DNA of 64,000 nucleotides. It comes from Terriglobus albidus (lineage in GTDB: Bacteria > Acidobacteriota > Terriglobia > Terriglobales > Acidobacteriaceae). The notes below the pieces were generated by a model. That model was not told where the DNA came from. It was given only the letters and a program-made list of their open reading frames with translations, and did no database searches. The position numbers and the translations under genes are program-made. Below are positions 45,969-54,193 of the stretch, piece by piece. The DNA is taken from NCBI RefSeq assembly GCF_008000815.1, contig NZ_CP042806.1, positions 4,960,001 through 5,024,000 of the forward strand, in the 5' to 3' direction. Within the stretch, counting starts at the first letter, position 1, and each line of letters starts with the position of its first letter.

Positions 45969-46337
45969 GTGCAGCGACTCTTCTCAATGTTTCCTACCGG
46001 ACTGGTGGGGGTGGCGCTCCTGGTATTGCGAGTCTCGATAGCCACCTCCTTACTCATCCATGCAGCCGACCGCTGCTCTCAGCTGACCTCCTGCTGGATG
46101 ACGATCGGATTCGCTCTGACGGCATTGCCTTTGTGCCTTGGCTTGTTCACGCCATATGTCGCTGTGTTTTCGGGAGTGTTGCAGTTCCTGGCGCTTATGT
46201 CTGATGGAGGCAATCGCCCTCAGCTCATTACATCAATCGTCGACAGCGGAGTACTCTCAGTTCTGGGCCCAGGCGCCTACTCGATCGATTCCCGGCTCTT
46301 CGGTCGAAAACTTCTCGAGCTTCCTCCTAAAAAGTAG
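45969..46337 (+). CDS. Small DoxX-like membrane protein
   Basis: A 122-aa inner-membrane protein with about four helices. The C-terminal GPGAYSIDSRLFGRKLL resembles the end of DoxX-family proteins (GPGA.S.D). DoxX proteins are linked to thiol and oxidative-stress responses in other bacteria. The frame opens with GTG at 45969; an ATG six codons later is an alternative. It may be co-transcribed with the sigma-factor gene 185 bp downstream, but I cannot show it. Confidence 0.7.
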   Translation: MQRLFSMFPTGLVGVALLVLRVSIATSLLIHAADRCSQLTSCWMTIGFALTALPLCLGLFTPYVAVFSGVLQFLALMSDGGNRPQLITSIVDSGVLSVLGPGAYSIDSRLFGRKLLELPPKK

Positions 46338-46522
46338 TGCGCCAGTGACAGAACACTGCCAAAGCAGGTAGACGCGGTCCCCCTATGTTGCTTCGCGGTA
46401 GGACGAGTGGCGCTCTCCCAGTATCCGAAAGAGGTGAATTCGCCAGCACGAAAGGGGATGTTGGGTAAGCCGCGATGAGCCGGATACTCCAATCAAAAGC
46501 AGCCTAGAGAGGAGATCCCCCA

Positions 46523-47428
46523 ATGACTCAGCTTGAGAAAGTCCAGTACACAGCAGACGGCTTTCTATCTCCGACCGATCCACATCTCAAATGGAATACA
46601 CAAACCAGTGAATACGATGACGGTCTCTCGGCGTTTCTCGATTTGCGGCGCAACCTATTTGGCGTCGCCTATCGCATGCTGAGAAGCGCCGCCGAGGCAG
46701 AGGATATTCTTCAGGACGTCTGGCTGCGATGGCAGACCACGGATCGTAGCCTGGTGCTCGATCCTTCGGCATTCCTGATGACGATCACGACCCGTATGTG
46801 CATCAACTTGTGCAAGTCCGCCCGTTCGCGCCGCGAGACCTATGTCGGGACTTGGTTTTCAGAGCCGGTTGATCCAACCATCGATCCCTGCCTGGGAGCA
46901 GAACGCAAAGATGCATTGAAGACTGCTGTCCTGGTTCTCCTGGCGAAGCTCCGTCCGACAGAACGTGCCGTGTATGTCCTTCGCGAGGCCTTCGACTACT
47001 CCTATTGCCAGATCGCAGAGATCCTTCAGATGAAGGAAACCAACGTTCGCCAACTGCTTACCCGTGCTCGCAGACATATCGCGGCGCGGCAGCCTGCAGC
47101 GGTGAGTTCGGCGGAGCGGAGGCGTTTTCTGGCGGCCTTTACCGCTGCCGCCCAGAACGGAGATCTGGTTAAACTGGAGGGTCTCTTCTCCCCTGGCGCC
47201 GTTCCAGACGAGCGAGGAAATACCGCGACCGATCTGGAGCCTCCGCCTGTGGAACAAAATCTGACAGCCTGTCACAAAACGGCGGGGTACGCGGTCTTAA
47301 CCAGCGCAACCATCCGCAGTGAGGCTGATCGGAATGAAGGTCTCAATCACATGGAAGTGGAGGCCAGCAGCATTGGTCTGCTGGCAACACATGGGATGGT
47401 TCGTACTGTAAGTTTCGTCTGCAAATAA
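46523..47428 (+). CDS. ECF sigma factor, ECF41/SigJ-like, with degraded C-terminal domain
   Basis: A 301-aa protein. Sigma region 2 is about 36-105 (LRRNLFGVAYRMLRSAAEAEDILQDVWLRW) and region 4 about 133-186 (LRPTERAVYVLREAF.YSYCQIAEIL). The linker YVGTWFSEPV is typical of ECF41. These factors have a fused SnoaL-like domain that controls activity. Here it starts normally (FLAAFTAAAQNGDLVKLEGLF, 202-222), but from about residue 228 the sequence no longer fits and the usual DGGG motif is missing. An ECF41-type promoter word lies in this non-fitting part. The start has a GGAGA site. Confidence 0.88.
   Translation: MTQLEKVQYTADGFLSPTDPHLKWNTQTSEYDDGLSAFLDLRRNLFGVAYRMLRSAAEAEDILQDVWLRWQTTDRSLVLDPSAFLMTITTRMCINLCKSARSRRETYVGTWFSEPVDPTIDPCLGAERKDALKTAVLVLLAKLRPTERAVYVLREAFDYSYCQIAEILQMKETNVRQLLTRARRHIAARQPAAVSSAERRRFLAAFTAAAQNGDLVKLEGLFSPGAVPDERGNTATDLEPPPVEQNLTACHKTAGYAVLTSATIRSEADRNEGLNHMEVEASSIGLLATHGMVRTVSFVCK
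47270..47296 (+). promoter_or_regulatory. ECF41-type promoter word inside the sigma gene
   Basis: TGTCACA (47270-47276), 16 bases, then GGTC (47293-47296), in the 3' part of the sigma-factor frame. It is identical in form to the sites before the NmrA-like and ferritin-like genes. It may be the orphaned promoter of a lost target gene, or it may drive a transcript toward the small acidic gene at 47773. Confidence 0.55.
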
Positions 47429-47450
47429 AACGAATACTGCTTGTTTCGTA

Positions 47451-47563
47451 GAGCATTTTTGCTGTGAGTGTGATGCAGGGCTTCCGCATCTATGGGCGTT
47501 TTCCGCAATGAAAACGCCACTGCACGCCCCTTCCGGATACCCGGCAACAGGGAAAATGCTCGA
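47451..47563. repeat. Palindromic intergenic repeat, copy C (reverse orientation)
   Basis: A 113-bp copy with ends TAGAGCATTTTTGCTG and CAGGGAAAATGCTC and central hairpin GGCGTTTTC/GAAAACGCC. It runs opposite to the other copies and begins 22 bp after the sigma-factor stop codon. The next 209 bp to the acidic small gene show nothing else. Confidence 0.88.
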
Positions 47564-47772
47564 TGGCATGCGCACGCAGGGGAGCTGGGTTTTCGCGATT
47601 TCTCCAGCTTGTTCCCGGTGAAGGAGAATCGCAGGCAACCGGGGAACTCTGCGTGCTGCATTAAAAAATGATCAGTCAATTTTGCTCTTGTCTTAACTCT
47701 TGTCCGGGATGTGTATCTCGTGGTTCAATTACCGACCCAATACGCGGCGCACGCAAGAAGGAGGAATGACGG

Positions 47773-48042
47773 ATGGATATCTACGTACGTACCGATGAAA
47801 CCATTCTGATCCAGACGGATGCTTACTACGAGGAGCAGGCCAGCCAGGAAGAGGTATACCTCGAAGAGACGGAGGAAGGACTACGCATGATCCTATGCGC
47901 GGACGATCCGCCCTCACCTCAAAGCGAGTGTGTCAACAAGGAACAGGGTGAGGCGGTGGAAGAGCTTATCACCGGCGATGCCGATGATCCTCCCCTCAGT
48001 GAGGAGACGGTCAGGGAGATGCTTCACATATGCCCCGAGTAA
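47773..48042 (+). CDS. Small highly acidic protein of unknown function
   Basis: An 89-aa cytosolic protein with GGAGG 9 bases before its ATG. About a quarter of the residues are Glu or Asp, with clusters such as EEVYLEETEEG and ADDPP twice (43-47 and 70-74, ADDPP.S). I recognise no family and no domain. It stands alone between repeat copy C and a convergent secreted-protein gene, with an 8-bp gap to that gene's end. Confidence 0.6.
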   Translation: MDIYVRTDETILIQTDAYYEEQASQEEVYLEETEEGLRMILCADDPPSPQSECVNKEQGEAVEELITGDADDPPLSEETVREMLHICPE

Positions 48043-48049
48043 CAGGAGC

Positions 48050-48565
48050 TTACGGCTTACACAGCTCCTGTTCCGTCATCGCCTTCAACAGTGGCCTGGT
48101 CGGAAAACTCCAGCTCGTATCGCGATCCTTGAAGACCGTCATCGTGGTCGTCGATCCCATGAACTTTAGATAGAAGTCCACCGGTTCCATATTGCCGGAG
48201 TGCGCGCCCGGGCGGTTGTACAGGAACTGGTTGTTACGCACTTCCACCCACTCCCGCCGCATCGGCTTGTAAGCATCGAAGGTAAATGTCAGCCTGGTCA
48301 GCGGCAGAGGCGGTTCCGTGGCCTGCCGCTCATACGGCATCCAGAAGGCGGGCGTCTGCCCGACCTCAAAGAAGATATCCGCCTGCTTCACGCCCTCTAC
48401 CGTCTTGATGCACTGCAATGTCAGCCAGGCATCTTCAGGTTCACCGCGTACGCTGATACGCGTCCATGCGGCCCGGCTGGTAGCGGCCACGCCGCTGGTC
48501 ACAGAAAGATTGGGCGCCTGTGCCAAGGCGGCACAGGTGAACAGCATCCAGACAAAGCGGCGCAT
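48050..48565 (-). CDS. Secreted protein of unknown function
   Basis: A 171-aa protein with a short signal peptide (MRRFVWMLFTCAALAQA). The mature part is beta-rich with several Trp, Tyr and Phe (LPLTRLTFTFDAYKPMRREW, VDFYLKFMGSTTTMTVF) and two Cys that could pair. I do not recognise the family. Repeat copy D separates it from the VWFA-related gene upstream on the same strand. Confidence 0.65.
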   Translation of the reverse strand: MRRFVWMLFTCAALAQAPNLSVTSGVAATSRAAWTRISVRGEPEDAWLTLQCIKTVEGVKQADIFFEVGQTPAFWMPYERQATEPPLPLTRLTFTFDAYKPMRREWVEVRNNQFLYNRPGAHSGNMEPVDFYLKFMGSTTTMTVFKDRDTSWSFPTRPLLKAMTEQELCKP

Positions 48566-48574
48566 ATGGCCACT

Positions 48575-48679
48575 TTAGAGCATCTTCCCCGTTGCTGGGT
48601 ATCAGGAAGAGGTGTGCAGCGGCGTTTTCATCTCAGAAAACGCCCATAGATGCGGAAACCCTACACGGAAGGTGCTCTA
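48575..48679. repeat. Palindromic intergenic repeat, copy D
   Basis: A 105-bp copy with left end TTAGAGCATCTTCCCCG, right end CGGAAGGTGCTCTA and central hairpin GGCGTTTTC/GAAAACGCC. As with copy A, its end overlaps the stop codon (TAG) of the adjacent gene, here the VWFA-related gene. Confidence 0.88.
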
Positions 48680-49831
48680 CCGCGAAGGCTCGCCGACATA
48701 GTAGCCGTCGCGCGTCTGCACGAAGAGTTTGTTGTCCTTTGTCGTCAGGTCGATCTGGTGGTAACCGTCGCTTCCTGTCGCCTGGTCCGGGGTGAACTCG
48801 ATGCGGTACTGGCTGCGAAGCTCACGGGCAATTTCTTTATAGATTTCGTCGACCGGATGCTTCTTGCTGACCTCGAAGACCTGACCGCCGGTCTCCTGTG
48901 TCATACGCTCCAGCACCTTCTTACCGTCTCCATTGCGGTTTCCCGAGCCGGAGCCGCCACCCGGGCCAGGCCAGCTGCCCCGAGGTCCGCCGCCGAAGCC
49001 GCGCTGTCCGCCGCTCTCTTCGCCCTTGTAGTAGATCGCGTAAATGATGGTGTCGGAGCGCTGTGCGGCTTCCAGAGAGCGGGCCAGTGTTACCTTGCTG
49101 CCGCGGTCCTCACCGTCGGTCAGCAGGATCAGTGCCTTGCGGCCGGTTTGCTTCTTCATCAACTCATCGCTGCCCAGGAACACAGCGTCGTACAGCACCG
49201 TTCCGCCACCGCCGAAGCCACCACGCCCGCCGCCCTGGCCGCCTCCCTGCCCACCACGACGGCCGCTGCGGCCACCGCCACCGGGAAACTGAAAGAAGTT
49301 CTGCGATCCACGGCGATCGTCATCGGGCGGAGCTCCGCCATTCCGATCACCGCCACCACCGCTGCCAGGACGGTCCCCCTCGAGCTGCTTCAACCCTTCC
49401 TGCAGCTTGCCCCGTTCATGCGTCAGATCCGCCAGCAGGTCAGCCTTATGGCCGAACTGAATGACGAACGCCCGGTCATCGTTCGAGGTGAGCATATCGT
49501 CCAGAAACGCCGAACTTGCGCGCCGCTCATCATCCAAACGGCTGGAGACGCTACCGCTGACGTCCACCAGAAGCCCCAACGTCAACGGCAGATTGGCGTC
49601 ACTGGTGAAATAACGAATCTCCTGGGGCTTGCCGTCGACTTTGAGGTTGAAATCTTCCTTTTTCAGGGTCAGGACAAGTGCGCCCTTCTTGTCATGTACG
49701 ACTGTGGGTACATGGACAAGTTTTGCGCCGACACCCTGAATTGGCTTCGGCGCCTCCTGGGCGCTTAATACATGAGCAAACAATACACACGAAGAACCGA
49801 GGACGAAGGAAAGGAGCAGTCTGCGCTTCAT
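48677..49831 (-). CDS. VWFA-related acidobacterial protein (TIGR03436 type)
   Basis: A 384-aa secreted protein. A signal peptide (1-24) precedes an N-terminal strand region with VPTVVHDKKGALVLTLKKEDF (41-61), typical of the acidobacterial VWFA-related family. The von Willebrand A domain follows, with metal-site motif DVSGS (90-94) and the later TDGEDRGS. An insertion of about 60 residues (about 153-215) is nearly all Gly, Asp, Arg and Gln, and a second Gly-rich loop lies near 277-305. Function in the family is unknown; the fold usually mediates protein or matrix contacts. Confidence 0.88.
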   Translation of the reverse strand: MKRRLLLSFVLGSSCVLFAHVLSAQEAPKPIQGVGAKLVHVPTVVHDKKGALVLTLKKEDFNLKVDGKPQEIRYFTSDANLPLTLGLLVDVSGSVSSRLDDERRASSAFLDDMLTSNDDRAFVIQFGHKADLLADLTHERGKLQEGLKQLEGDRPGSGGGGDRNGGAPPDDDRRGSQNFFQFPGGGGRSGRRGGQGGGQGGGRGGFGGGGTVLYDAVFLGSDELMKKQTGRKALILLTDGEDRGSKVTLARSLEAAQRSDTIIYAIYYKGEESGGQRGFGGGPRGSWPGPGGGSGSGNRNGDGKKVLERMTQETGGQVFEVSKKHPVDEIYKEIARELRSQYRIEFTPDQATGSDGYHQIDLTTKDNKLFVQTRDGYYVGEPSR

Positions 49832-49901
49832 GGCATCTTTCTTAGACGGCCCCGCGCAGAAGTGGACTACAGGCCATCTCTGCGCGGAGGCCTCCCTCGT
49901 C

Positions 49902-51446
49902 CTAAACTCTTACGAACCGGACGGCCATATAGGGCTTGCCGGTCAGCTTCACCCGGCTCTTCCCGCTAAACTCTCCGGCGACCGGCGTTAAGGTCATTGC
50001 CCAGGGATCGATCAACTCCGCGCGGTACTTGCCTTTGTCCGGCAGGGGAAAGTCGTAGTAAAGCGGCCCATGGAAGTCGAAGTAGAACAGGAATGATTCA
50101 TCCTGATTCCGCTTCGCGCTCGGATAGTAAGGCGGCTCGATCTGGGTAAATCCGATCTGATTCCCACCCACGGCGGCGGTCTCCTCCACCATCTTTCGCA
50201 GAAAGCCGATGCGGGCGGGACTCGTGCCCTTCAGCGTGCCACCGTGCGACCACCACAGCACGGCCTTGTCGTTCTCGATATCGCTCTCGGTCACGTAGGT
50301 CTCGCCGTGCCCGGGGTAGACTCCCGCGACGATGCACAGCCAGAAACGCCGTGTCATCTCCTCGCCTGACAGGTTGCCCCACCGCGAATTGATATTGCCT
50401 TCATACATGCACTCGTCGAAGATGACCGGTTTACGCCACGACGAGCGCCAACTCGCCGCCTTGTCGAAGGCGTAGTCCTGCACGCCGGCGTGTGTGCACC
50501 AGACGCGGCTGTAGTCATACGGAGCCTTGCTGTAGTGGATCGACCGCAGATGTCCATACGGATCGCTCTCGGTGACAATCTCCGCATAGCGGTCCCAGTC
50601 GCCGGTGTTCTTCTTCTTCATCAGATCGAACTCGTTGGCCAGCGACCACCACACGTTGCGATACGCCGCAAAGCGCGCGATCACATACCGCAGATAACGA
50701 TCGTCGACCTCCGCCGGCATCTCCTGGAAGCCCCAGTGATCGTAGGGATGAAAGAGGATCAGGTCCGCCTCGACGTTCATCGCTCGCAGGTCCAGAATGC
50801 GCTGCTCGATATGGCGGAAATACTCCGGATTGAAGCGGGAGTAATCATTCGTCTCACCCTGGCGCGGGAACGGGAAGCGCGGCGGAACTCCGTGGTTGTA
50901 CTGGTACCACTTGGGGAAGATGCACATGCGCATCTTGTTGAATGGCCCTGTCTTCAAGGCTGCCAGCGTCTCACGCTCGCGCTCTTCCGTTTGGTGCACC
51001 CAGGCATAGCAGGTGGTGCCAAACGGAAAGTACGGTGTGCCGTCGGCGTAGCCGAAGTGGAAGGTGTCACGCACGCTTACAGGACCATGGTTGCCGCCGG
51101 CGGCAGGCGTCACCTCCACGGCTCCTGTCTTCCCTTTCAGCACCGGTGCGTTGCTGTCGGTGGTGTAGTTCCAGGCGCCGACCGAGTCCGGCATGAAGCG
51201 CACCTTATACACACCATCGCCGTCGTAGAAGCCGTCGATCGTCATCTCCCGGCCTCCTTTGCGGAAGATGGCTTTCACCCAGATGTCCAGGAACGGATTG
51301 CCTTCCTTCGGGCCATTCAGGGTGATTTCAAAGACATCCCAGCGTTCGACCTTCGTTGCCGGTTGTGCTGGTGCAGCCATACCGTTTGTCGATATCCCGG
51401 CAACCATGGCGGCGCCGCCGGCCTTCAGCATCTCTCTGCGATTCAT
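49902..51446 (-). CDS. DUF5060/DUF4038 glycoside hydrolase-like protein, Tat-exported
   Basis: A 514-aa periplasmic protein. The start at 51446 gives a twin-arginine signal (NRREMLKAGGAAMVAG). A DUF5060 beta-sandwich (about 35-115) is followed by a TIM-barrel of the DUF4038 / apiosidase-like type (about 125-420) and a C-terminal beta domain. Likely catalytic acids are E272 in WWSLANEFDL and E345 in KPVIFDECMYEG. The substrate is probably a plant cell-wall or exopolysaccharide side chain, but it cannot be fixed from sequence. A longer frame from 51482 adds 12 residues before the signal. Confidence 0.85.
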   Translation of the reverse strand: MNRREMLKAGGAAMVAGISTNGMAAPAQPATKVERWDVFEITLNGPKEGNPFLDIWVKAIFRKGGREMTIDGFYDGDGVYKVRFMPDSVGAWNYTTDSNAPVLKGKTGAVEVTPAAGGNHGPVSVRDTFHFGYADGTPYFPFGTTCYAWVHQTEERERETLAALKTGPFNKMRMCIFPKWYQYNHGVPPRFPFPRQGETNDYSRFNPEYFRHIEQRILDLRAMNVEADLILFHPYDHWGFQEMPAEVDDRYLRYVIARFAAYRNVWWSLANEFDLMKKKNTGDWDRYAEIVTESDPYGHLRSIHYSKAPYDYSRVWCTHAGVQDYAFDKAASWRSSWRKPVIFDECMYEGNINSRWGNLSGEEMTRRFWLCIVAGVYPGHGETYVTESDIENDKAVLWWSHGGTLKGTSPARIGFLRKMVEETAAVGGNQIGFTQIEPPYYPSAKRNQDESFLFYFDFHGPLYYDFPLPDKGKYRAELIDPWAMTLTPVAGEFSGKSRVKLTGKPYMAVRFVRV

Positions 51447-51524
51447 GCCGACAAGTTTACTTGCATATGCATAAAGATGCATAGAGGTTGGGGAGTGAAA
51501 AATTCCCTCCTGAGAGATACCGGA

Positions 51525-51605
51525 AGAGAAGCGGATTTCTCCGCTCCCGTTGGTCGCTGCGAAATGACAAATAAAAGCGGTTCGAGCACAGCTCGAACCG
51601 CTCTC
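51525..51605 (+). repeat. Dispersed repeat, copy 3, with hairpin
   Basis: The 43-bp repeat (51529-51572) is followed by AGCGGTTCGAG..CTCGAACCGCT, an 11-bp perfect stem (51576-51602). The same two parts, in reverse, occur at 39131-39203; copy 1 at 5931-5973 lacks the hairpin. It fills the gap between the glycoside hydrolase gene start and the response-regulator gene end. Confidence 0.78.
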
Positions 51606-51659
51606 CGGCCCCTTCGTTCGTGGATCCCGAAGCCCCCGTCGCGAGGGTGGGTTAGCCGT

Positions 51660-52271
51660 TTATAGCCAGCCTTTGGAGCGCGCGAGTCGAGCTGCCTCGA
51701 TACGGTTGGACACGCCGAGTTTTGCGATCGATTCCGAGAGGTAATTCCGCACCGTGCCTTCGCTCAGGCCCAATTCCCGCGCCACATCTGCTGTCGACAT
51801 ACCGTCGCCGGCTCGTTGCAGAATCTGCCGTTCGCGGTCGGTCAGCGGATCGGGATCGGCTGTCCACGCCTCGGCTGCCAAATCCGGATCTACCACACGC
51901 AGACCGCGATGCACCCGTCGGATTGCCTCGGCGAGCTCGGCCGCGGGACGGTCCTTTAGTAGATAGCCCTGGGCTCCGGAATCGAGCGCGCGGCGCAGGT
52001 AGCCGGGACGGGCAAATGTCGTCAGAATCACCACGCGTGTCTTTGGGAAGCGCTCTTTCACTACCGCCGCCAGCTCGAGGCCAGTCATCTGCGGCATCTC
52101 GATATCGGTGACCAGCACTTGCGGGGGCTTCTTCGTCATGAGATCTAACGCTGCGCGCCCGTTACTGGCTGTGCCTGCCACGGTAATATCGGGCTCTGTA
52201 TTCAATAGCGCCGCCAGGGCGCCCAGAACCATGCCCTGGTCTTCGACCAACAGAACCTCAATCTTCGTCAT
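51660..52271 (-). CDS. DesR-like response regulator
   Basis: A 203-aa NarL-type regulator. The receiver has D56 in VTDIEMPQMTG, and the C-terminal helix-turn-helix has LTDRERQILQRAGDGMSTADVARELGL and SEGTVRNYLSESIAKLGVSNR, the form typical of DesR-like regulators. It is the last gene of a run: ABC ATPase, permease, histidine kinase, regulator. Its start overlaps the kinase stop by 4 bp (ATGA). A candidate operator for it lies before the ABC ATPase gene. Confidence 0.94.
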   Translation of the reverse strand: MTKIEVLLVEDQGMVLGALAALLNTEPDITVAGTASNGRAALDLMTKKPPQVLVTDIEMPQMTGLELAAVVKERFPKTRVVILTTFARPGYLRRALDSGAQGYLLKDRPAAELAEAIRRVHRGLRVVDPDLAAEAWTADPDPLTDRERQILQRAGDGMSTADVARELGLSEGTVRNYLSESIAKLGVSNRIEAARLARSKGWL

Positions 52272-53419
52272 ACCGTGGCTGCACCCTGCGGCAGATCGAT
52301 CGTCAGTTGAGTACCAACCTCAGACTGGATCGACAACCGCCCACCCAGTGCTTCCACGCGTTCACGCATACCGCGCAATCCTGACCCCTCTTCCTTGACC
52401 CCGCCTTTGCCATTATCCGCAACCGTAACGTGCAGCCTTCCATCGCGGAAGCGGAACTGCATCCAGACCTCGGTCGCCTCAGAATGGCGCATGATATTGG
52501 TCACACTCTCCCGCACCGCCAGGCATAGCACTGTCTCTTCTGCGATCGGCAATTCGTTCGGCAGGCCATCGCAGACCAGCTTGATGCCGGCCGTTGCGAG
52601 CGTTTTGCGTGCACGGTCTACCTCTGCGCTCAGGCCCTGTGAGCGGTATCCCAGAACAGCCTCACGGACCTCCGCCAGAGCCTTACGTGATGTCTGCTGG
52701 ATCTCAGCTATCTCAGATGCAGCCGCATTGGGATCGCTGGCGATCAGCTTGCCTGCCAACTCGCTCTTCAGCGCAATGACTGTCAGCGTATGTCCCAGCA
52801 GGTCATGCAGGTCGCGTGCAATGCGCTCCCGCTCGGCAACCGTCGCCAGATGTTCGATCTCTTCGTTGGCAAGTTTCAGCTTCGCATTGGAGCGTTCCTG
52901 CTCCGCGTAGTACATGTTTGTCAGCGTGATTACCACCACGAAGAAGACACCAATGAAGACCGACCAGTGGTTCAACTGGAAGATCGCCATCTCGACGAAC
53001 ATACCGGAGACTTGCGCTCCCATCGCGATCAGCGCTTTTCGCGGATTCTTCAGGATGAACGGCAGCATGGCTACCGGATAGACAAATAGCCCGGATGCGC
53101 CGGCATTGAACGGCAGGTACGCATAGCCGACCGCAAACAGTACGGTGTATGCGACCCAACGGGTGCGCCCCCTGGTTTCGGCCGCTGCGATAAACGAGAT
53201 CAGAAAGATGGGATATGCGATCGCCAGCGCGATCCACGCATCACGTTCGTGCCGGAGAATGGGCTCGATCAGGAAAAACACGGTGTAGGTCAGCGAGATA
53301 TAGCGAAAGAAGCGCCTTGCCTTCCGTTCCGCCCACTTCTTTTCCCGAAGTACCCGCTCCAGTTTTTCGTTCTCGTTGTTTTCGTTGCAGTCGACCACCG
53401 CACCCTCTCCTGACATCAC
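52268..53419 (-). CDS. DesK-like sensor histidine kinase
   Basis: A 383-aa membrane kinase of the HisKA_3 class. Four to five membrane helices span about 40-172, with no large extracellular domain, as in B. subtilis DesK, which senses membrane thickness. The phospho-acceptor is H205 in ERIARDLHDLLGH. The ATPase domain has the N box NIMRHSEATEV and the G box DNGKGG.EEGSGLRGMRER. The frame opens GTG-ATG, so the exact start is uncertain by one codon. It starts at the stop codon of the permease gene. Confidence 0.92.
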   Translation of the reverse strand: MMSGEGAVVDCNENNENEKLERVLREKKWAERKARRFFRYISLTYTVFFLIEPILRHERDAWIALAIAYPIFLISFIAAAETRGRTRWVAYTVLFAVGYAYLPFNAGASGLFVYPVAMLPFILKNPRKALIAMGAQVSGMFVEMAIFQLNHWSVFIGVFFVVVITLTNMYYAEQERSNAKLKLANEEIEHLATVAERERIARDLHDLLGHTLTVIALKSELAGKLIASDPNAAASEIAEIQQTSRKALAEVREAVLGYRSQGLSAEVDRARKTLATAGIKLVCDGLPNELPIAEETVLCLAVRESVTNIMRHSEATEVWMQFRFRDGRLHVTVADNGKGGVKEEGSGLRGMRERVEALGGRLSIQSEVGTQLTIDLPQGAATV

Positions 53420-53420
53420 C

Positions 53421-54191
53421 TTAGCTCTTTGCCGCGTTCCGCCGGAAGAGCACCATCGCCAATCCCAACATCAATACGGTAAATCCTGCGAGTGCAGCTA
53501 CGTGGCCGGCCACCGAACCCTGCCTATCAAACCCGATGCCTCCAAGCGCAATCTGCGCCAGATGGTACGTCGGCCATACCGGCGCCACCTTCTGCAGCCA
53601 GTGCGGCAGCACGGATAGCGGCATCCACAACCCGGAGCAGAAGCTCATCGGCAGATAGATCAGGTTCAGAATGCCCGGCGCAGCCTGCGGCGGCACCACC
53701 ATCGCCAACATCAGTCCCATGGAGGCAAAGGGCAGCACCCCGCCAAGAATCGTGAGCGCCAGGTTTCGGATTTCCGCACCCGTAATCACCACATGCCCCA
53801 TCGTCAGACCAAGGGTCAACAGCAGCCCGAAGATTATCGTCGCGAAGGCAAAGGCCGTCAGCAGCTTTGCCACCAGATATGCCCCAGCCGGCATGGGGCT
53901 GGCCTGCTTGACCTCCAGCCATCCCAGGTTGCGCTCATTCGACAGCGTCACGCTGATACCAAAGAGTGAACAGCCCACCAGGCCGAAGATCGAATAGGTC
54001 GCCATCAGGTACTTGCTCGCCGACAGCACCTCATGTCCCCTGCTGTTCACAACACCGAAAAGCAGATAGAACATCAGCGGGAAGCCGATCGTCGCCAGGG
54101 TAAAAGTGCGGGCGCGCAGAAGGCGCAGAAACTCGTACTTTGCCTCTTTGCGGTACAACGGGAAACGGGGTGCAATAGTCATCGTCGTCAT
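53421..54191 (-). CDS. ABC-2 type exporter permease
   Basis: A 256-aa inner-membrane protein with six predicted helices. It has the ABC-2 pattern: a cytosolic start (YRKEAKYEFLRLLRARTFTLATIGFP), a YSIFGLVGCSLFGISVTL helix, a QASPMPAGAYLVAKLL segment and the late LPMSFCSGLWMPLSVLP motif. It pairs with the ATPase 2 bp upstream. DesKR-linked ABC-2 exporters of this kind often act in drug or lipid stress; the substrate is unknown. Confidence 0.9.
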   Translation of the reverse strand: MTTMTIAPRFPLYRKEAKYEFLRLLRARTFTLATIGFPLMFYLLFGVVNSRGHEVLSASKYLMATYSIFGLVGCSLFGISVTLSNERNLGWLEVKQASPMPAGAYLVAKLLTAFAFATIIFGLLLTLGLTMGHVVITGAEIRNLALTILGGVLPFASMGLMLAMVVPPQAAPGILNLIYLPMSFCSGLWMPLSVLPHWLQKVAPVWPTYHLAQIALGGIGFDRQGSVAGHVAALAGFTVLMLGLAMVLFRRNAAKS

Positions 54192-54193
54192 CG

